Of a stretch of 64,000 nucleotides of DNA, positions 52,923 through 62,780 are shown piece by piece. This DNA is from Methylovorus menthalis (lineage in GTDB: Bacteria; Pseudomonadota; Gammaproteobacteria; Burkholderiales; Methylophilaceae). The first letter of the stretch is position 1; every line of letters starts with the position of its first letter. The translations under genes and the position numbers were made by a program. The stretch is from contig NZ_JAJAQH010000006.1 of NCBI RefSeq assembly GCF_020523625.1, forward strand, positions 1,240,001 to 1,304,000, read 5' to 3'. The notes beneath the pieces were generated by a model. The model saw only the letters and a list, made by a program, of their open reading frames with translations, was not told where the DNA came from and did not search any database.

Positions 52923-53807
52923 TTAGCTTTTTACTTTGGCCGATGGTTTGACCACCACCGAGCATGTCATGCCAGCCACCAGTGTCAGACCATCAGGAAT
53001 CGCATCGATATGGATACGTACCGGCACCCGCTGCGACAGCCGTACCCAGTTGAAGCTGGGGTTCACATTGGCAAGCAGCCGCACGTCAGTGGGGTTATCG
53101 CGATCGGTAATGCCCATGGAGATGCTTTCCACATGCCCTTGCAGTTTCAACCCTGAGCCTAGCAGCTGGATCTCGGCGGTATCCCCCACATGAAACATCT
53201 GCAGCTTGTGTTCTTCAAAGTAGCCGTAAACCCAGAAGGAATGCTGATCAATGACCGCCAGCTTGGGCGCGCCTACCTGGGCATAATCACCTGGCCGCAC
53301 CAGCAGGTTGGATACCCAGCCATCCACCGGCGAGCGCACCACGCTGCGCACCATATCGAGCTGGGCTTTTTCCAGGCTGGCAAGTGCGGCCTCGTAATCC
53401 GCCTTAGCACCAGCGGCTGCGAGGTCGGTATCCTCGCGGTTTTCACGCGAGATCACTTCATCATCCAGACTGGCGCGCCGCAATGCCTGGCTACGTTTCA
53501 TGGCGAGCGATGCCTTGCGCTGATCCACCACTGCGCGCGCTTCAGCCAGGGCATGGCGATAATGCTCAGGGTCGATCTGAAACAGCACATCGCCACGATG
53601 CACAAACTGGTTATCGCGCACCGCGACCTTCACCACAAGCCCGGCTACATCCGGCGCAATATTCACCACGTCGGCGCGCACCCGCCCATCGCGCGTCCAT
53701 GGCGAATCCATGTAGCGCACCCATAGTTTCTGGGCAAGGAACACCGCCGCGCCCGCAATGGCCAGCGTGATCAATATCCTGAAAATACGTTTCAGATAAA
53801 ATTTCAT
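52923..53807 (-). CDS. aaeA: Membrane fusion protein, AaeA/EmrA-type (HlyD family)
   Basis: Periplasmic adaptor of 294 residues for aromatic acid or drug efflux. An N-terminal membrane anchor (about 9-27) is followed by biotinyl-lipoyl-like half-motifs (VNIAPDVAGLVVKVAVRDNQFVHRGD), a helical hairpin (about 75-165) and a beta-barrel (SPVDGWVSNLLVRPGDYAQVG). AAGGAA precedes the start. It is the last gene of the minus-strand unit NodT - AaeB - AaeX - AaeA. Confidence 0.9.
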   Translation of the reverse strand: MKFYLKRIFRILITLAIAGAAVFLAQKLWVRYMDSPWTRDGRVRADVVNIAPDVAGLVVKVAVRDNQFVHRGDVLFQIDPEHYRHALAEARAVVDQRKASLAMKRSQALRRASLDDEVISRENREDTDLAAAGAKADYEAALASLEKAQLDMVRSVVRSPVDGWVSNLLVRPGDYAQVGAPKLAVIDQHSFWVYGYFEEHKLQMFHVGDTAEIQLLGSGLKLQGHVESISMGITDRDNPTDVRLLANVNPSFNWVRLSQRVPVRIHIDAIPDGLTLVAGMTCSVVVKPSAKVKS

Positions 53808-53882
53808 GGCAACTTTCCTTCACAAATTCTGCGCGTGACTTCCATGGCATGGGAGCCAGCGCGCTTCACAATGCCTGCATCA

Positions 53883-54083
53883 TCACTGGTAAATCCACAG
53901 CCCCAGGCCTGCAAACAAACAACCAAACACCGATAGCCGAAACAGCGCGGGGTACCAGATCACGCGATAGGCCCCCAGCCAGGCAAACAAGCGGTCAAGC
54001 ACCAACGTGCCTATCGCCGCCACGATAAAGGCGAGCAACAAGGTGGGCACCAGTGCATCCAGCAAGGCAAATTCACGTGGCAT
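53883..54083 (-). CDS. aaeX: DUF1656 small membrane protein, AaeX-like
   Basis: A 66-residue protein with two transmembrane helices (about 10-30 and 46-65) separated by the family stretch WLGAYRVIWYPALF. DUF1656/AaeX proteins occur between FUSC-type pumps and their adaptors; the role is unknown. GGGAGG lies upstream of the ATG, overlapping the end of aaeB, whose stop is 2 bases before. Confidence 0.85.
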   Translation of the reverse strand: MPREFALLDALVPTLLLAFIVAAIGTLVLDRLFAWLGAYRVIWYPALFRLSVFGCLFAGLGLWIYQ

Positions 54084-54085
54084 GA

Positions 54086-56356
54086 TCAGACACCTCCCGC
54101 GGGGCTGGTACGCGCAAACATGGTGGGGCTAAAGGCCAGCACCGACGCTTCATCCAGCAAGGTGCTGTGCACAAAATGCAGGGTGGTCAGCAACTGGTGG
54201 CGCACATGCAGCGGCATCTCGCTGCCTGCAGTCGGCGCGGCCAAGACCAGCGCCTGATCAACCGCGCTGACAGCCTTTGCAATCGCGGCCTTGCCGGGGG
54301 ATTCGTAAAGGCTGGCAACCTGGTGAATGGCGTTCTGCAAGGCTTGCGCCATGACAAGAGGCACATGCGGCAACTGCTCGCGCAGGGCAATCACCGCATG
54401 GCCGATCTCCAGCGCTGAAAACAGCCATTCGACCACGGCCTGGTCTTGCACTTCGCCCACTCGCTGTATGCTGCCCGAGCGCTGCACCAGATCCCGCGCG
54501 CTGGCTTCAAAGCGGGCCCGCCGCAATGGGATGGACTCGCGGCAGGCGGCCACCACCAGGCTGCGCAAGGCATTGGAAACCCGCTGCCTGGACCATGCGC
54601 TGCCACTGAGGTCGATCAGGCCGTACATGGTGCCCGAGATCAGAATCGCTAGCAGATCCGCCACCGCATCGTTGAGGAATGTCACCGGGTTGGCGCTGAA
54701 TACCGTATTGAAGCCGATATGCAACAGGTAAACCACGGAAGTCCCCGCCCCGATCAGCGCGGTGGAGGGCCTGCAGCCCAGCCAGCTGGCGAGCAGGATG
54801 CCGGGGCTGATGGCGATGATCAGCGTCCAGAAATCATGCGCTTGCGTCAGCCACCAGAAATTGCTGAAGTACGCGAGCACAGTGCCGATGACGGCGCCCG
54901 CCATGAAGTGGCGTATGGTTTTGCTGGGCGACGGACTGGTGGCAAACAGCGTGCTGGTGATGACACCAATGGTGATGGCCTCGATGCCCGAACGCCAGTC
55001 GGTGAATATCCAGAGTCCCGCCAGGATCAGCAGCGTGATGCTGCCGCGCAGGGCGGCCAACAGGACGGCCAGCGGGTCAAAATGCATCTCCAGTTGCGCA
55101 GGCAATTCGCCCGTGTGCCCTTGATCTGAGGTATCAGGCGTCGCTATCGACCCATAGGTGCGGCTATACACATACAGCTCCTCGGCAAGCCGCAGCAGAT
55201 AGGCAGCACCGGTATCAAAATCCAGCAGGTCCTTCGCTTGTAATGAGGCAGGCAGCCGATGGCGAGCCGCTTGCAGGCGCAGGTCAAAATCATCGCGGAA
55301 GGCCTTGAGCCGCTGCACAATCTCCAGCGTTTCCTGCTCGGTATGCGCGCTGCGGTTGTGTACCGACACGGCGTCTGCGAGCAATTGATACAGCTGCAGC
55401 AAGGCCTCACGCACTTCGACACGGCTGTTGTTGCGCTGCCGCTGCAATAGTCGATTGAAGGCATGAAAGGTCGTGGAGACCTCCATGAATTCATTATTGA
55501 GATGACTCAGGCGATGGCGGTGGCCACGCGATTCGTCCGTCTCCAGGCCTGAAGATGCACGAAAGGATTCCAGGCTGAAAATATCGCCGATAAACCGCAG
55601 CATGTGTGCTTGCAACGTGGCATGGGCTACCCCTTCGCGCGCGCTGATGCGTAACAGATCACAAAAATCGGTGTACCGCCGCCGCACGGTCTGCAAGGTC
55701 ACATTCCACATGCGTTGCGGAAACACCAGATCACTCACCACCGTGGCGCACAGCAAGCCCACCAGGATTTCTGACAGGCGGGTGACACCGATATTGAAGG
55801 TGAGCTCGGGCGCCAGCGTGGCGGGCAAACCCACAATACACAAGGTGTACCCTGCCAGCACAAAGGCATAGGACTGGTGATTGCGAAAGATGACCGAGCC
55901 CGCCGTGCACATGCCTATCCAGATGGTCATGCACAGCAGGAACAGCACGCGCTCCTGCGCAAACATGGCGACCAGCAGAAAGGAGGCAATGATGCCAAAA
56001 ATGGTGCCGATCAGGCGGTAATAGCTTTTGGTCAGCACCATGCCGGAACGAAACTGCATGACAATCGCCACCGTCAGCAAGGCCGTACGTGGCTGGTCAA
56101 ACTCCAGACGCAGCGAAATCCACACTGCCAGCACACTCGCCAGCAGTGCCTTGAAAACATAGGCGATGACAGGGGCATCCAGCTTCCACCATTCGCGAGC
56201 GCCCAGGGTAGCCCCCATGCCCAGCGCACGCGCCATTGCCGATATGCCATGCGCCACTCGGCCAATGTGCCGCGAGCACATCAAGGCGCACAGACGCAGA
56301 TGCAAGTGGGCGCGCAGCAGCGGCCGCCTCATGCTCGCGGATGACCATGCGTTCAT
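54086..56356 (-). CDS. aaeB: FUSC/AaeB-type inner-membrane efflux transporter
   Basis: Transporter of 756 residues for export of aromatic acids or related toxic compounds. Two groups of transmembrane helices (about 60-200 and 440-590) flank large cytoplasmic helical regions, as in AaeB and other FUSC proteins. The family block VIAYVFKALLASVLAVWISLRL opens the first bundle and QPRTALLTVAIVMQFRSGMVL follows. The ATG overlaps the stop of the NodT gene (4 bases). The true substrate is unknown. Confidence 0.88.
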   Translation of the reverse strand: MNAWSSASMRRPLLRAHLHLRLCALMCSRHIGRVAHGISAMARALGMGATLGAREWWKLDAPVIAYVFKALLASVLAVWISLRLEFDQPRTALLTVAIVMQFRSGMVLTKSYYRLIGTIFGIIASFLLVAMFAQERVLFLLCMTIWIGMCTAGSVIFRNHQSYAFVLAGYTLCIVGLPATLAPELTFNIGVTRLSEILVGLLCATVVSDLVFPQRMWNVTLQTVRRRYTDFCDLLRISAREGVAHATLQAHMLRFIGDIFSLESFRASSGLETDESRGHRHRLSHLNNEFMEVSTTFHAFNRLLQRQRNNSRVEVREALLQLYQLLADAVSVHNRSAHTEQETLEIVQRLKAFRDDFDLRLQAARHRLPASLQAKDLLDFDTGAAYLLRLAEELYVYSRTYGSIATPDTSDQGHTGELPAQLEMHFDPLAVLLAALRGSITLLILAGLWIFTDWRSGIEAITIGVITSTLFATSPSPSKTIRHFMAGAVIGTVLAYFSNFWWLTQAHDFWTLIIAISPGILLASWLGCRPSTALIGAGTSVVYLLHIGFNTVFSANPVTFLNDAVADLLAILISGTMYGLIDLSGSAWSRQRVSNALRSLVVAACRESIPLRRARFEASARDLVQRSGSIQRVGEVQDQAVVEWLFSALEIGHAVIALREQLPHVPLVMAQALQNAIHQVASLYESPGKAAIAKAVSAVDQALVLAAPTAGSEMPLHVRHQLLTTLHFVHSTLLDEASVLAFSPTMFARTSPAGGV

Positions 56357-57912
56357 GGTGTGCTCCCTGCCCTGCCTTCTTTCGTGGCATCGGAAATCGC
56401 CTGGCTGGCCTTGTCATCATTCAACCCACCGCCCAGCGCCAGCATCAGGCCCGCATGGGCATCCAGCTTGTCGGCTTCCAGCTGCACCATGGTTTCGCGC
56501 TGCATCAGCACCACTTCATGCGTCACCAGTACATGCTCGTAATTGGTCAGGCCCGCCTGGTAATGCCTGAGCGAAAGCGCATGGGCTTTTTCCGCCGTTG
56601 CCATGGCTTCTTCGGCATTTTTCATTTCACGTTCATTGGCATTGAGCAACACCAGCTGATTCGAGATGTTTTCCAGCGCTTTCAGTACGCTGGCGTTGTA
56701 ATGCTCCACGGCAATGTCATAGCTGGCGGTTTGGGCACTGAGATTGGCACGGCGGCGCCCGCCATCAAATATGGGCAGCGAGATGGCCGGGCCCACGCCA
56801 GCAATGGTAGCGGCATTGCTGAAAAGGCGGCCAAAGCCAAGCGCCTGAAACCCGGCAAACGCCAGCAGATTGATATTGGGGTAAAAGCTGGCCTTGGCGC
56901 TGGCGATGTATTCACGCGAGGCCTCAATGCGCCAGCGACTTGCCAGAATATCCGGACGGCGGCCGATCAGGTTGGCTGGCAACTGGTCAGGCAGGCCTAT
57001 GCTGGCGTCATAGTGCATGGCGGGCCGATGGATTTTCTCGCCGCCGCCCGAAGCCTGACCTGATAGCGCCGCCAGCTGATTCTGAATCAGCGCGATACGC
57101 GCCTCGATCTGCTGCACCTTCATACGGGCGACTGGCAAGGGCACTTCGGCCTCGGCAACGGCCAATTCTGTCGCCAGACCCGCTGCCCGCGCACGCCGGA
57201 CAATAGCCACGCGGTGTTCGACTTCATGCACATGCTCTTCGGCAATACCGTGCAGCTGAAACTCAAACGCCAGGCGGATGTAGCTGCGCACCACGGCATT
57301 CACCAGCTCCAGCCGCACCTGCTGCATCTCGGCGGCCGATACATGGGTTTCGTCCAGGGCGGCCGCCCATATGCCCTTCTGCCTGCCCCACAGATCAAGG
57401 TCGTACGCCAGTGTCAGCGCGGCACGGTTATTCCAGTCCGTATGCCCGGCCGATGGCGACGGGATGAACTGCAGCTCGGTAAACTTTTCGCGCGTCATCG
57501 TGGTGTCACCACTCAGGGTGGGCAAGGTCTGCGCATGCATGCTGTCGGCATAGGCCTGGGCCAGGCCGATACGCGCCTGGGCAGCCTTGAGATCAGGGTT
57601 GTCGGAGATGGTCCGGGCGACCAGCGCATCCAGCTGGGCATCATGATAGTCCTGCCACCAAGCGGCTGTCGGCCATTCGATTTTTGCCGCACTCATCACG
57701 GTGTTGCCAAGATCAAGCTGGCTGGCCTGCACCGGCTTGGCCTGCGGTTCTATGCCCCGCATGCTTATACAGCCGGGGAGCATGGCGAGACTGCATGCCA
57801 GCAGCGCGGAAAACAGGTGTCGAGATGGCAGGTGCTGGCCGTTAACGGCGGCATCAGGGTGCGCTAAGGCATTCGTATTTCGCGGTGTGGTGTCAGGCAG
57901 CATGGCATTCAA
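56353..57912 (-). CDS. NodT-family outer-membrane efflux lipoprotein
   Basis: TolC-like outer-membrane factor of 519 residues. A long N-terminus leads to a lipoprotein signal with lipobox MLPGC (Cys near residue 47). Two outer membrane efflux repeats follow, with PTAAWWQDYHDAQLDALVARTISDNPDLKAAQARI and GRRPDILASRWRIEASREYI-type blocks, characteristic of NodT/OprM channels. It completes a full tripartite pump with AaeA and AaeB and is the first gene after the MarR gene. An operator-like palindrome precedes it. Confidence 0.9.
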   Translation of the reverse strand: MNAMLPDTTPRNTNALAHPDAAVNGQHLPSRHLFSALLACSLAMLPGCISMRGIEPQAKPVQASQLDLGNTVMSAAKIEWPTAAWWQDYHDAQLDALVARTISDNPDLKAAQARIGLAQAYADSMHAQTLPTLSGDTTMTREKFTELQFIPSPSAGHTDWNNRAALTLAYDLDLWGRQKGIWAAALDETHVSAAEMQQVRLELVNAVVRSYIRLAFEFQLHGIAEEHVHEVEHRVAIVRRARAAGLATELAVAEAEVPLPVARMKVQQIEARIALIQNQLAALSGQASGGGEKIHRPAMHYDASIGLPDQLPANLIGRRPDILASRWRIEASREYIASAKASFYPNINLLAFAGFQALGFGRLFSNAATIAGVGPAISLPIFDGGRRRANLSAQTASYDIAVEHYNASVLKALENISNQLVLLNANEREMKNAEEAMATAEKAHALSLRHYQAGLTNYEHVLVTHEVVLMQRETMVQLEADKLDAHAGLMLALGGGLNDDKASQAISDATKEGRAGSTP

Positions 57913-57919
57913 TTAAAAC

Positions 57920-57931
57920 TATGGAACCATA
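57920..57931. promoter_or_regulatory. Probable MarR operator 1
   Basis: TATGG-AA-CCATA lies 8 bases upstream of the NodT start in the 61-base gap after the MarR gene. The same palindrome, differing only in its centre, precedes marR (58491-58502). Confidence 0.6.
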
Positions 57932-57973
57932 AAGTATGGATTCAAACTAAATGTGCAAAAAAATGTAAGCGGC

Positions 57974-58477
57974 TTATTTCATGACATCCACATGCTCGGC
58001 CAGGGTTCTGGCATGCGTGATCAGCACATCGCGTTCCGGCTTGCTCAAGACATCCATCAAGAGCTTGACCTTGTCTATGTAGTCCGGCATCACTTCGTCC
58101 AGCTTTTGCAGGCCGGCAGCGCTCAGGCGTATCAAAAATTTGCGCCTGTCATCGTTATTGATCAGCCGCGTGACCAGACCTTCACGCTCCAGCCCGTCAA
58201 TAAAGCCTGTCATGGTGCCTTTGGTGACACCGGCTTTGTCCGCCAGATCAGAAGGCGATGACGTAAAGTCTTCCTGACGCATGAGCAATACCAGCACCCA
58301 CCAGCGGCCTTGCAGCAGATCATGCTTGCCCAGCAGCTTGTCCAGCGCATCGGAAATATCCGAAGCGGCGCGCAGCAAGGCGACAAAATCCGAGATGGCT
58401 GATATGTCGGTTTGCGGGTAGCGCTGGACGAAACGTTCCAGACTTTTGGAGGTAGGAAGTTCTTTGAGAAGTAACAT
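57974..58477 (-). CDS. MarR-family transcription regulator
   Basis: Winged-helix repressor of 167 residues, dimeric. The DNA-binding region is SPSDLADKAGVTKGTMTGFIDGLEREGLV (helices 3-4) and the wing NNDDRRKFLIRLSAAG. It is the gene immediately upstream of the efflux operon, on the same strand, and palindromes of the same sequence lie before both. It probably represses itself and the pump until an aromatic or phenolic ligand binds (inference from MarR family behaviour). Confidence 0.9.
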   Translation of the reverse strand: MLLLKELPTSKSLERFVQRYPQTDISAISDFVALLRAASDISDALDKLLGKHDLLQGRWWVLVLLMRQEDFTSSPSDLADKAGVTKGTMTGFIDGLEREGLVTRLINNDDRRKFLIRLSAAGLQKLDEVMPDYIDKVKLLMDVLSKPERDVLITHARTLAEHVDVMK

Positions 58478-58490
58478 GGAATTATATTAG

Positions 58491-58502
58491 TATGGCTCCA
58501 TA
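58491..58502. promoter_or_regulatory. Probable MarR operator 2
   Basis: TATGG-CT-CCATA, extended to an almost perfect palindrome (TTAATATGG / CCATACTAA on the minus strand), 13 bases upstream of the MarR start. Matches the operator at 57920-57931. Confidence 0.65.
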
Positions 58503-58688
58503 TTAAATGCAATAAAATTCTTTTTGATGCCGAATTAATAGCTACTGTGAATGATGACCTTACCCGTACACATGGGGATTAATGTTGTGTCTGGGCGAAT
58601 GAAAAAACTGACGATCGGGCGAAAGTCGATGCCTGCGACAAGCTTTGCTCATCTGCTTGCAGAGACCCACGCCCGGCATGCAGATGCC

Positions 58689-61600
58689 TCAGGAAAGATC
58701 AGCCCAGGTTTTATCCAGGCGTTTGACCGACACCGGGAACGGCGTTTTCAGCTCTTGCGCAAACAATGAAATACGCAGCTCTTCGATCAGCCAGCGATAC
58801 TCCTGCAGGGCGGGCGGCACGGGCTGGCCGCTCTTGCGCAGGCTGACCACGCGCTCTTCCCAGCGCTGCCAGACCTGTTGCACCGCTTGCGCATTGCGCG
58901 TGTCGCGCTCGATACCGCCGGGGTATTTCTCCAGCCGCAGGCGCAAGCCCTTGAGATAACGCGGCACATGCTGCAGGCGCTCCCATGGCGTCTGGCTGAA
59001 AAAGCGCTTGTATAACAGGCGCCCCAGTTGCTCTTCCACTTCTTTTTTGAGGCGTGCCATGGGGCCAGGCAGGCTGCCCAGCTTTTGCATCAGCGGCTGG
59101 TATTCGGCGGCGATGGCGGCGGCCAGCCGACTGGCGCCCTCCACCACCGCAGGTAGCCGGGTGCGGGCGCGCTGCTTGAGGTTCATGAAGTCGGCATTGC
59201 TGCGCGGCAAGTCGTCCTCGCCGATAAAAGCGCGGTCGGCAATCGCTGTCAGCATGTCGTCGCGCAGTTCGTCTGGCGTCATCAGGTTGCGCAGCAGCAA
59301 TGCGTATTGGGTAAAGCCCGGCAGGCCTTTCTCCAGCTGCTTCATCTGTTCTTTAAGCTCAAAGCGCATCAGGCGGCGCACGCCAGCTCGGTGCGCATCT
59401 TCGGCAGCAGCGGCCGTATCAAACAGCTTGACTGCCACACTATCCTGCTCGTCTTCAATCGCCGGGTAGCCGGTGAGCTGGCGACCATCACGGCTGAAGG
59501 TCAGGGTCTTGGGCAGGTCGCCAAAGTCCCATTGCTTGAGCCCGCTCTTCTCGATGGAAGGCGAACTGCTGCGGAAGGTGAGCTGGGCGGCCTGCCCCAG
59601 CTGTTGTTTAAGCGCGGTCCAGTCGCGGCTCATGCCCAGCTCGCGGCCCTTTTCATCCACCACGCGGAAATTCATGTGCAAGTGCGCAGGCAAGGCCTCC
59701 ACATTCAGCTCATCGGCTGACATCTTTAGCCCGGTGCGCTGCTGAATGTAAGTAATGAGCGCAGGAATCAGGGGCGAAGCACCAATCTGCGCCTGCTCCA
59801 GAAAGCCCGTCACAAACTCCGGCACCGGCACGCACACGCGGCGTAGCGTCTTGGGCAGGGCCTTGATCAGCGCGGTGAGTTTCTCGCGCAACATGCCAGG
59901 CACCAGCCACTCGGTGGCGGTCGGGTCCAGCTGATTCAGTAGCGCCAGCGGCACGGTGGCGGTCACGCCATCCAGCGGATGCCCCGGTTCAAAGCGGTAC
60001 TTGAGGACGATCTCGGTGCCATCCAGCGGCATGGATTCGGGGAACTGCGCTTCGGTGACGCCTGCCGCGCCGTGGCGCATCAAGGCATCACGCGTCAGAT
60101 AAAGCAGGCGCGGATTTTCACGCTCGGCCTCTTCACGCCACTTTTCAAAGCCCGCGCCATTGATGATGCCCGTCGGGATAATCGCATCGTAAAACGCGAA
60201 CAGCGCATGCTCATCCACCAGCACATCCTGGCGGCGCGCCTTGTGTTCCAGCTCTTCGATGTCGGCAATCAGGCGGCGGTTGGCCTCAAAGAACGGCGCG
60301 CGCGTGTCGAATTCCATATTCGCCAACGCTTCACGTACAAAGATTTCGCGCGCCTCCTGCGGGTTGATCGGCCCATAATGCACACGCCGCTTGGGGATCA
60401 CCGTCAGGCCATATAGGCTCACGCGCTCCCACGCCACCACCTGCGCCGGTTTGCGATCCCAGCGCGGATCGGTGTAATGGCTTTGCGTCAGGCTACGCGC
60501 CAGCGGCTCTATCCAGTCCGGCTCGATTTTGGCAACACAGCGCGCATAGAGCTTGGTGGTTTCCATCAGCTCAGCGGCCATCACCCACTTGGGGCGCTGT
60601 TTTTTCAGGGCCGAGCCGGGGGCGATATTGAAGCGGATGCCGCGCGCACCCTGATAGCTTTCCGATTCGCCGTCCTTGAAGCCGATATTGCCCAGCAGGC
60701 CGGACAGCAGCGCCCGGTGTACCTGCTCATAGGAGGCTTCTTTGTCGTTGAGCTTGAATTCCATGTCTTCGGCGATTTCCAGCAGCTGGAAATACAGCTC
60801 GCGCCATTCCTTCATGCGCAGGAAAGACAGGAAATTCTGATGACACTTGCCCAGCAATTCCTTGTTGGATTTCTTGGTTTTCAACGCTTCGTCGTAAAAC
60901 GCCCACAGCTTGAGGAAGCTCATGAAATCAGACTGCTCGCCCGCAAACTTGGCGTGCGCCTGGTCGGCCGCTTCCCGTTTGTCCATGGGCCGTTCGCGCG
61001 GGTCCTGGATCGCCAGCGCACTGGCGATAATCAGCATCTCCTGCAGGCAACTTTCTTTTTTGGCGGCCAATATCATGCGGCCCACCCGCGGGTCCAGCGG
61101 CAAGCGTGCCAGCTGGTTGCCCAGCTCGGTAATCTGCCGGTCGGCATCCACCGCGCCCAGCTCCTGCAACAGCAGGTAGCCATCGGCGATCAGGCGCGAA
61201 CTCGGCGCCTCGATAAACGGAAAGTCATTCACATCGCCCAGCCGCAGGGCGGCCATGCGCAAGATCACCGAAGCCAGTGAGGAGCGCAGAATCTCGGGGT
61301 CGGTAAACTCGGAGCGGTTATTAAAATCCTCTTCGTCGTAAAGGCGCACGCAGATACCACTCGACACCCGGCCGCAACGCCCTGCGCGCTGGCGTGCAGC
61401 GGCCTGCGAGATTTTCTCGATCTGCAGCTGCTCGACCTTGGCGCGGGAGCTGTAACGGTTGACCCGCGCCAGGCCGGTATCGATCACGTATTTGATGCCG
61501 GGCACGGTGAGCGAGGTTTCGGCCACATTGGTCGCCAGCACGATGCGGCGGGCGCCGCCAGTACGGAAAATCTTCTGCTGGTCCTCTATCGACAGCCGGG

Positions 61601-62738
61601 CAAACAACGGGAGGATTTCCACATGTTTAAGCTTGGGCGAACGGCCCTGATATTTGCGCAGATGGTCTGCGGTGTCACGAATCTCGCGCTCGCCCGGCAA
61701 AAACACCAGGATATCGCCCTCGCCCAGCCGCATCAGGTCATCGGCCACATCCAGAATGGCTTCTTCCATGGCCTCTTCGGCATCGTCTTCTTCCAGCCAG
61801 CGCGATTCCACACGCGGCTTGCGCTTGATGCCCATGAGGTCCTGCCCCAAGAGCTCCAGATCATCCTCGTCTTCCGGCTCGGGCGTATTTTCCTTGGAAC
61901 TGAAGCCAGCCTTGCCCAATGGCCGGTAGCGAATGTCCACCGGATAGGTGCGTCCGGATACCTCGATCACCGGCGCTCCGTCAAAATGCCGCGAGAAACG
62001 GTCGGCATCAATGGTGGCCGAGGTGACAATCACTTTCAGATCAGGGCGTTTGGGCAATAGTTGCTTGAGATAGCCCAGCAGGAAATCGATATTCAGGCTG
62101 CGTTCGTGCGCCTCATCGATGATGATGGTGTCATAGGCATTGAGAAACCGGTCGCCCTGCGTCTCTGCCAGCAAAATGCCGTCCGTCATCAGCTTGATAT
62201 AACTGCTTTCGGAGAGCTTGTCGTTAAAACGCACCTTGTAGCCCACCGCCTGGCCCAGCGACGAATTCAGCTCCTGCGCAATGCGCGAGGCCACCGAGCG
62301 GGCGGCAATACGCCGCGGCTGGGTATGGCCGATCAGGCCGCTGATGCCACGACCCAGCTCCAGGCAAATCTTGGGCAGCTGGGTGGTTTTACCGGAGCCG
62401 GTTTCCCCGCAGACGATCACCACCTGATGTTTCTGAATGGCGGCGGCAATATCGTCCTTTTTTCCGGATACCGGCAGCTCGGCTGGATAATCCGGCTTGG
62501 GTAACCCCGCTTTACGCGCTTGCAGGCGCGCGACAGAATCACGCACGCGATTGGCCAGCTCGGCCAGCAGCTTGTCGGGAGATTTCTGCTCAGGCTTCTG
62601 CTGATCCAGCTGCGCTCGCGCCTGCTGCAAGCGTCGACGCAAAGGAAAACGGTCGGCCAGCATGCACTCCGGCAGCAGTTTCTCCAGCTGGGTAATGACG
62701 TGACGGGGGTTGGTGGTGGTATTCATGGCGGTGTTCAT
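58689..62738 (-). CDS. hrpA: ATP-dependent RNA helicase HrpA
   Basis: DEAH-box helicase of about 1349 residues; in E. coli HrpA rescues collided ribosomes. Walker A CGETGSGKTTQLP lies near residue 88-100, DEAH in IIDEAHERSLN near 188, motif VI AARQRAGRCGRVSSG near 433. After the helicase core come the HA2 and OB-fold domains and the long C-terminal DUF3418 region typical of HrpA (ending near KRLDKTWADLS). Start uncertain: ATG at 62759, 62738 or 62726; the middle one is used. Length fits HrpA (about 1300). Confidence 0.93.
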   Translation of the reverse strand: MNTAMNTTTNPRHVITQLEKLLPECMLADRFPLRRRLQQARAQLDQQKPEQKSPDKLLAELANRVRDSVARLQARKAGLPKPDYPAELPVSGKKDDIAAAIQKHQVVIVCGETGSGKTTQLPKICLELGRGISGLIGHTQPRRIAARSVASRIAQELNSSLGQAVGYKVRFNDKLSESSYIKLMTDGILLAETQGDRFLNAYDTIIIDEAHERSLNIDFLLGYLKQLLPKRPDLKVIVTSATIDADRFSRHFDGAPVIEVSGRTYPVDIRYRPLGKAGFSSKENTPEPEDEDDLELLGQDLMGIKRKPRVESRWLEEDDAEEAMEEAILDVADDLMRLGEGDILVFLPGEREIRDTADHLRKYQGRSPKLKHVEILPLFARLSIEDQQKIFRTGGARRIVLATNVAETSLTVPGIKYVIDTGLARVNRYSSRAKVEQLQIEKISQAAARQRAGRCGRVSSGICVRLYDEEDFNNRSEFTDPEILRSSLASVILRMAALRLGDVNDFPFIEAPSSRLIADGYLLLQELGAVDADRQITELGNQLARLPLDPRVGRMILAAKKESCLQEMLIIASALAIQDPRERPMDKREAADQAHAKFAGEQSDFMSFLKLWAFYDEALKTKKSNKELLGKCHQNFLSFLRMKEWRELYFQLLEIAEDMEFKLNDKEASYEQVHRALLSGLLGNIGFKDGESESYQGARGIRFNIAPGSALKKQRPKWVMAAELMETTKLYARCVAKIEPDWIEPLARSLTQSHYTDPRWDRKPAQVVAWERVSLYGLTVIPKRRVHYGPINPQEAREIFVREALANMEFDTRAPFFEANRRLIADIEELEHKARRQDVLVDEHALFAFYDAIIPTGIINGAGFEKWREEAERENPRLLYLTRDALMRHGAAGVTEAQFPESMPLDGTEIVLKYRFEPGHPLDGVTATVPLALLNQLDPTATEWLVPGMLREKLTALIKALPKTLRRVCVPVPEFVTGFLEQAQIGASPLIPALITYIQQRTGLKMSADELNVEALPAHLHMNFRVVDEKGRELGMSRDWTALKQQLGQAAQLTFRSSSPSIEKSGLKQWDFGDLPKTLTFSRDGRQLTGYPAIEDEQDSVAVKLFDTAAAAEDAHRAGVRRLMRFELKEQMKQLEKGLPGFTQYALLLRNLMTPDELRDDMLTAIADRAFIGEDDLPRSNADFMNLKQRARTRLPAVVEGASRLAAAIAAEYQPLMQKLGSLPGPMARLKKEVEEQLGRLLYKRFFSQTPWERLQHVPRYLKGLRLRLEKYPGGIERDTRNAQAVQQVWQRWEERVVSLRKSGQPVPPALQEYRWLIEELRISLFAQELKTPFPVSVKRLDKTWADLS

Positions 62739-62780
62739 AGGTTGGCGCGATTTTAACATGCACGCCCGCTACCCGGCCGC

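Noticed and set aside
58551-58769. 72-codon plus-strand frame at the hrpA end
   Set aside because: Overlaps the hrpA C-terminus on the other strand and has no family likeness.
60477-61280. 267-codon plus-strand frame opposite hrpA
   Set aside because: Antisense shadow of a conserved helicase domain.
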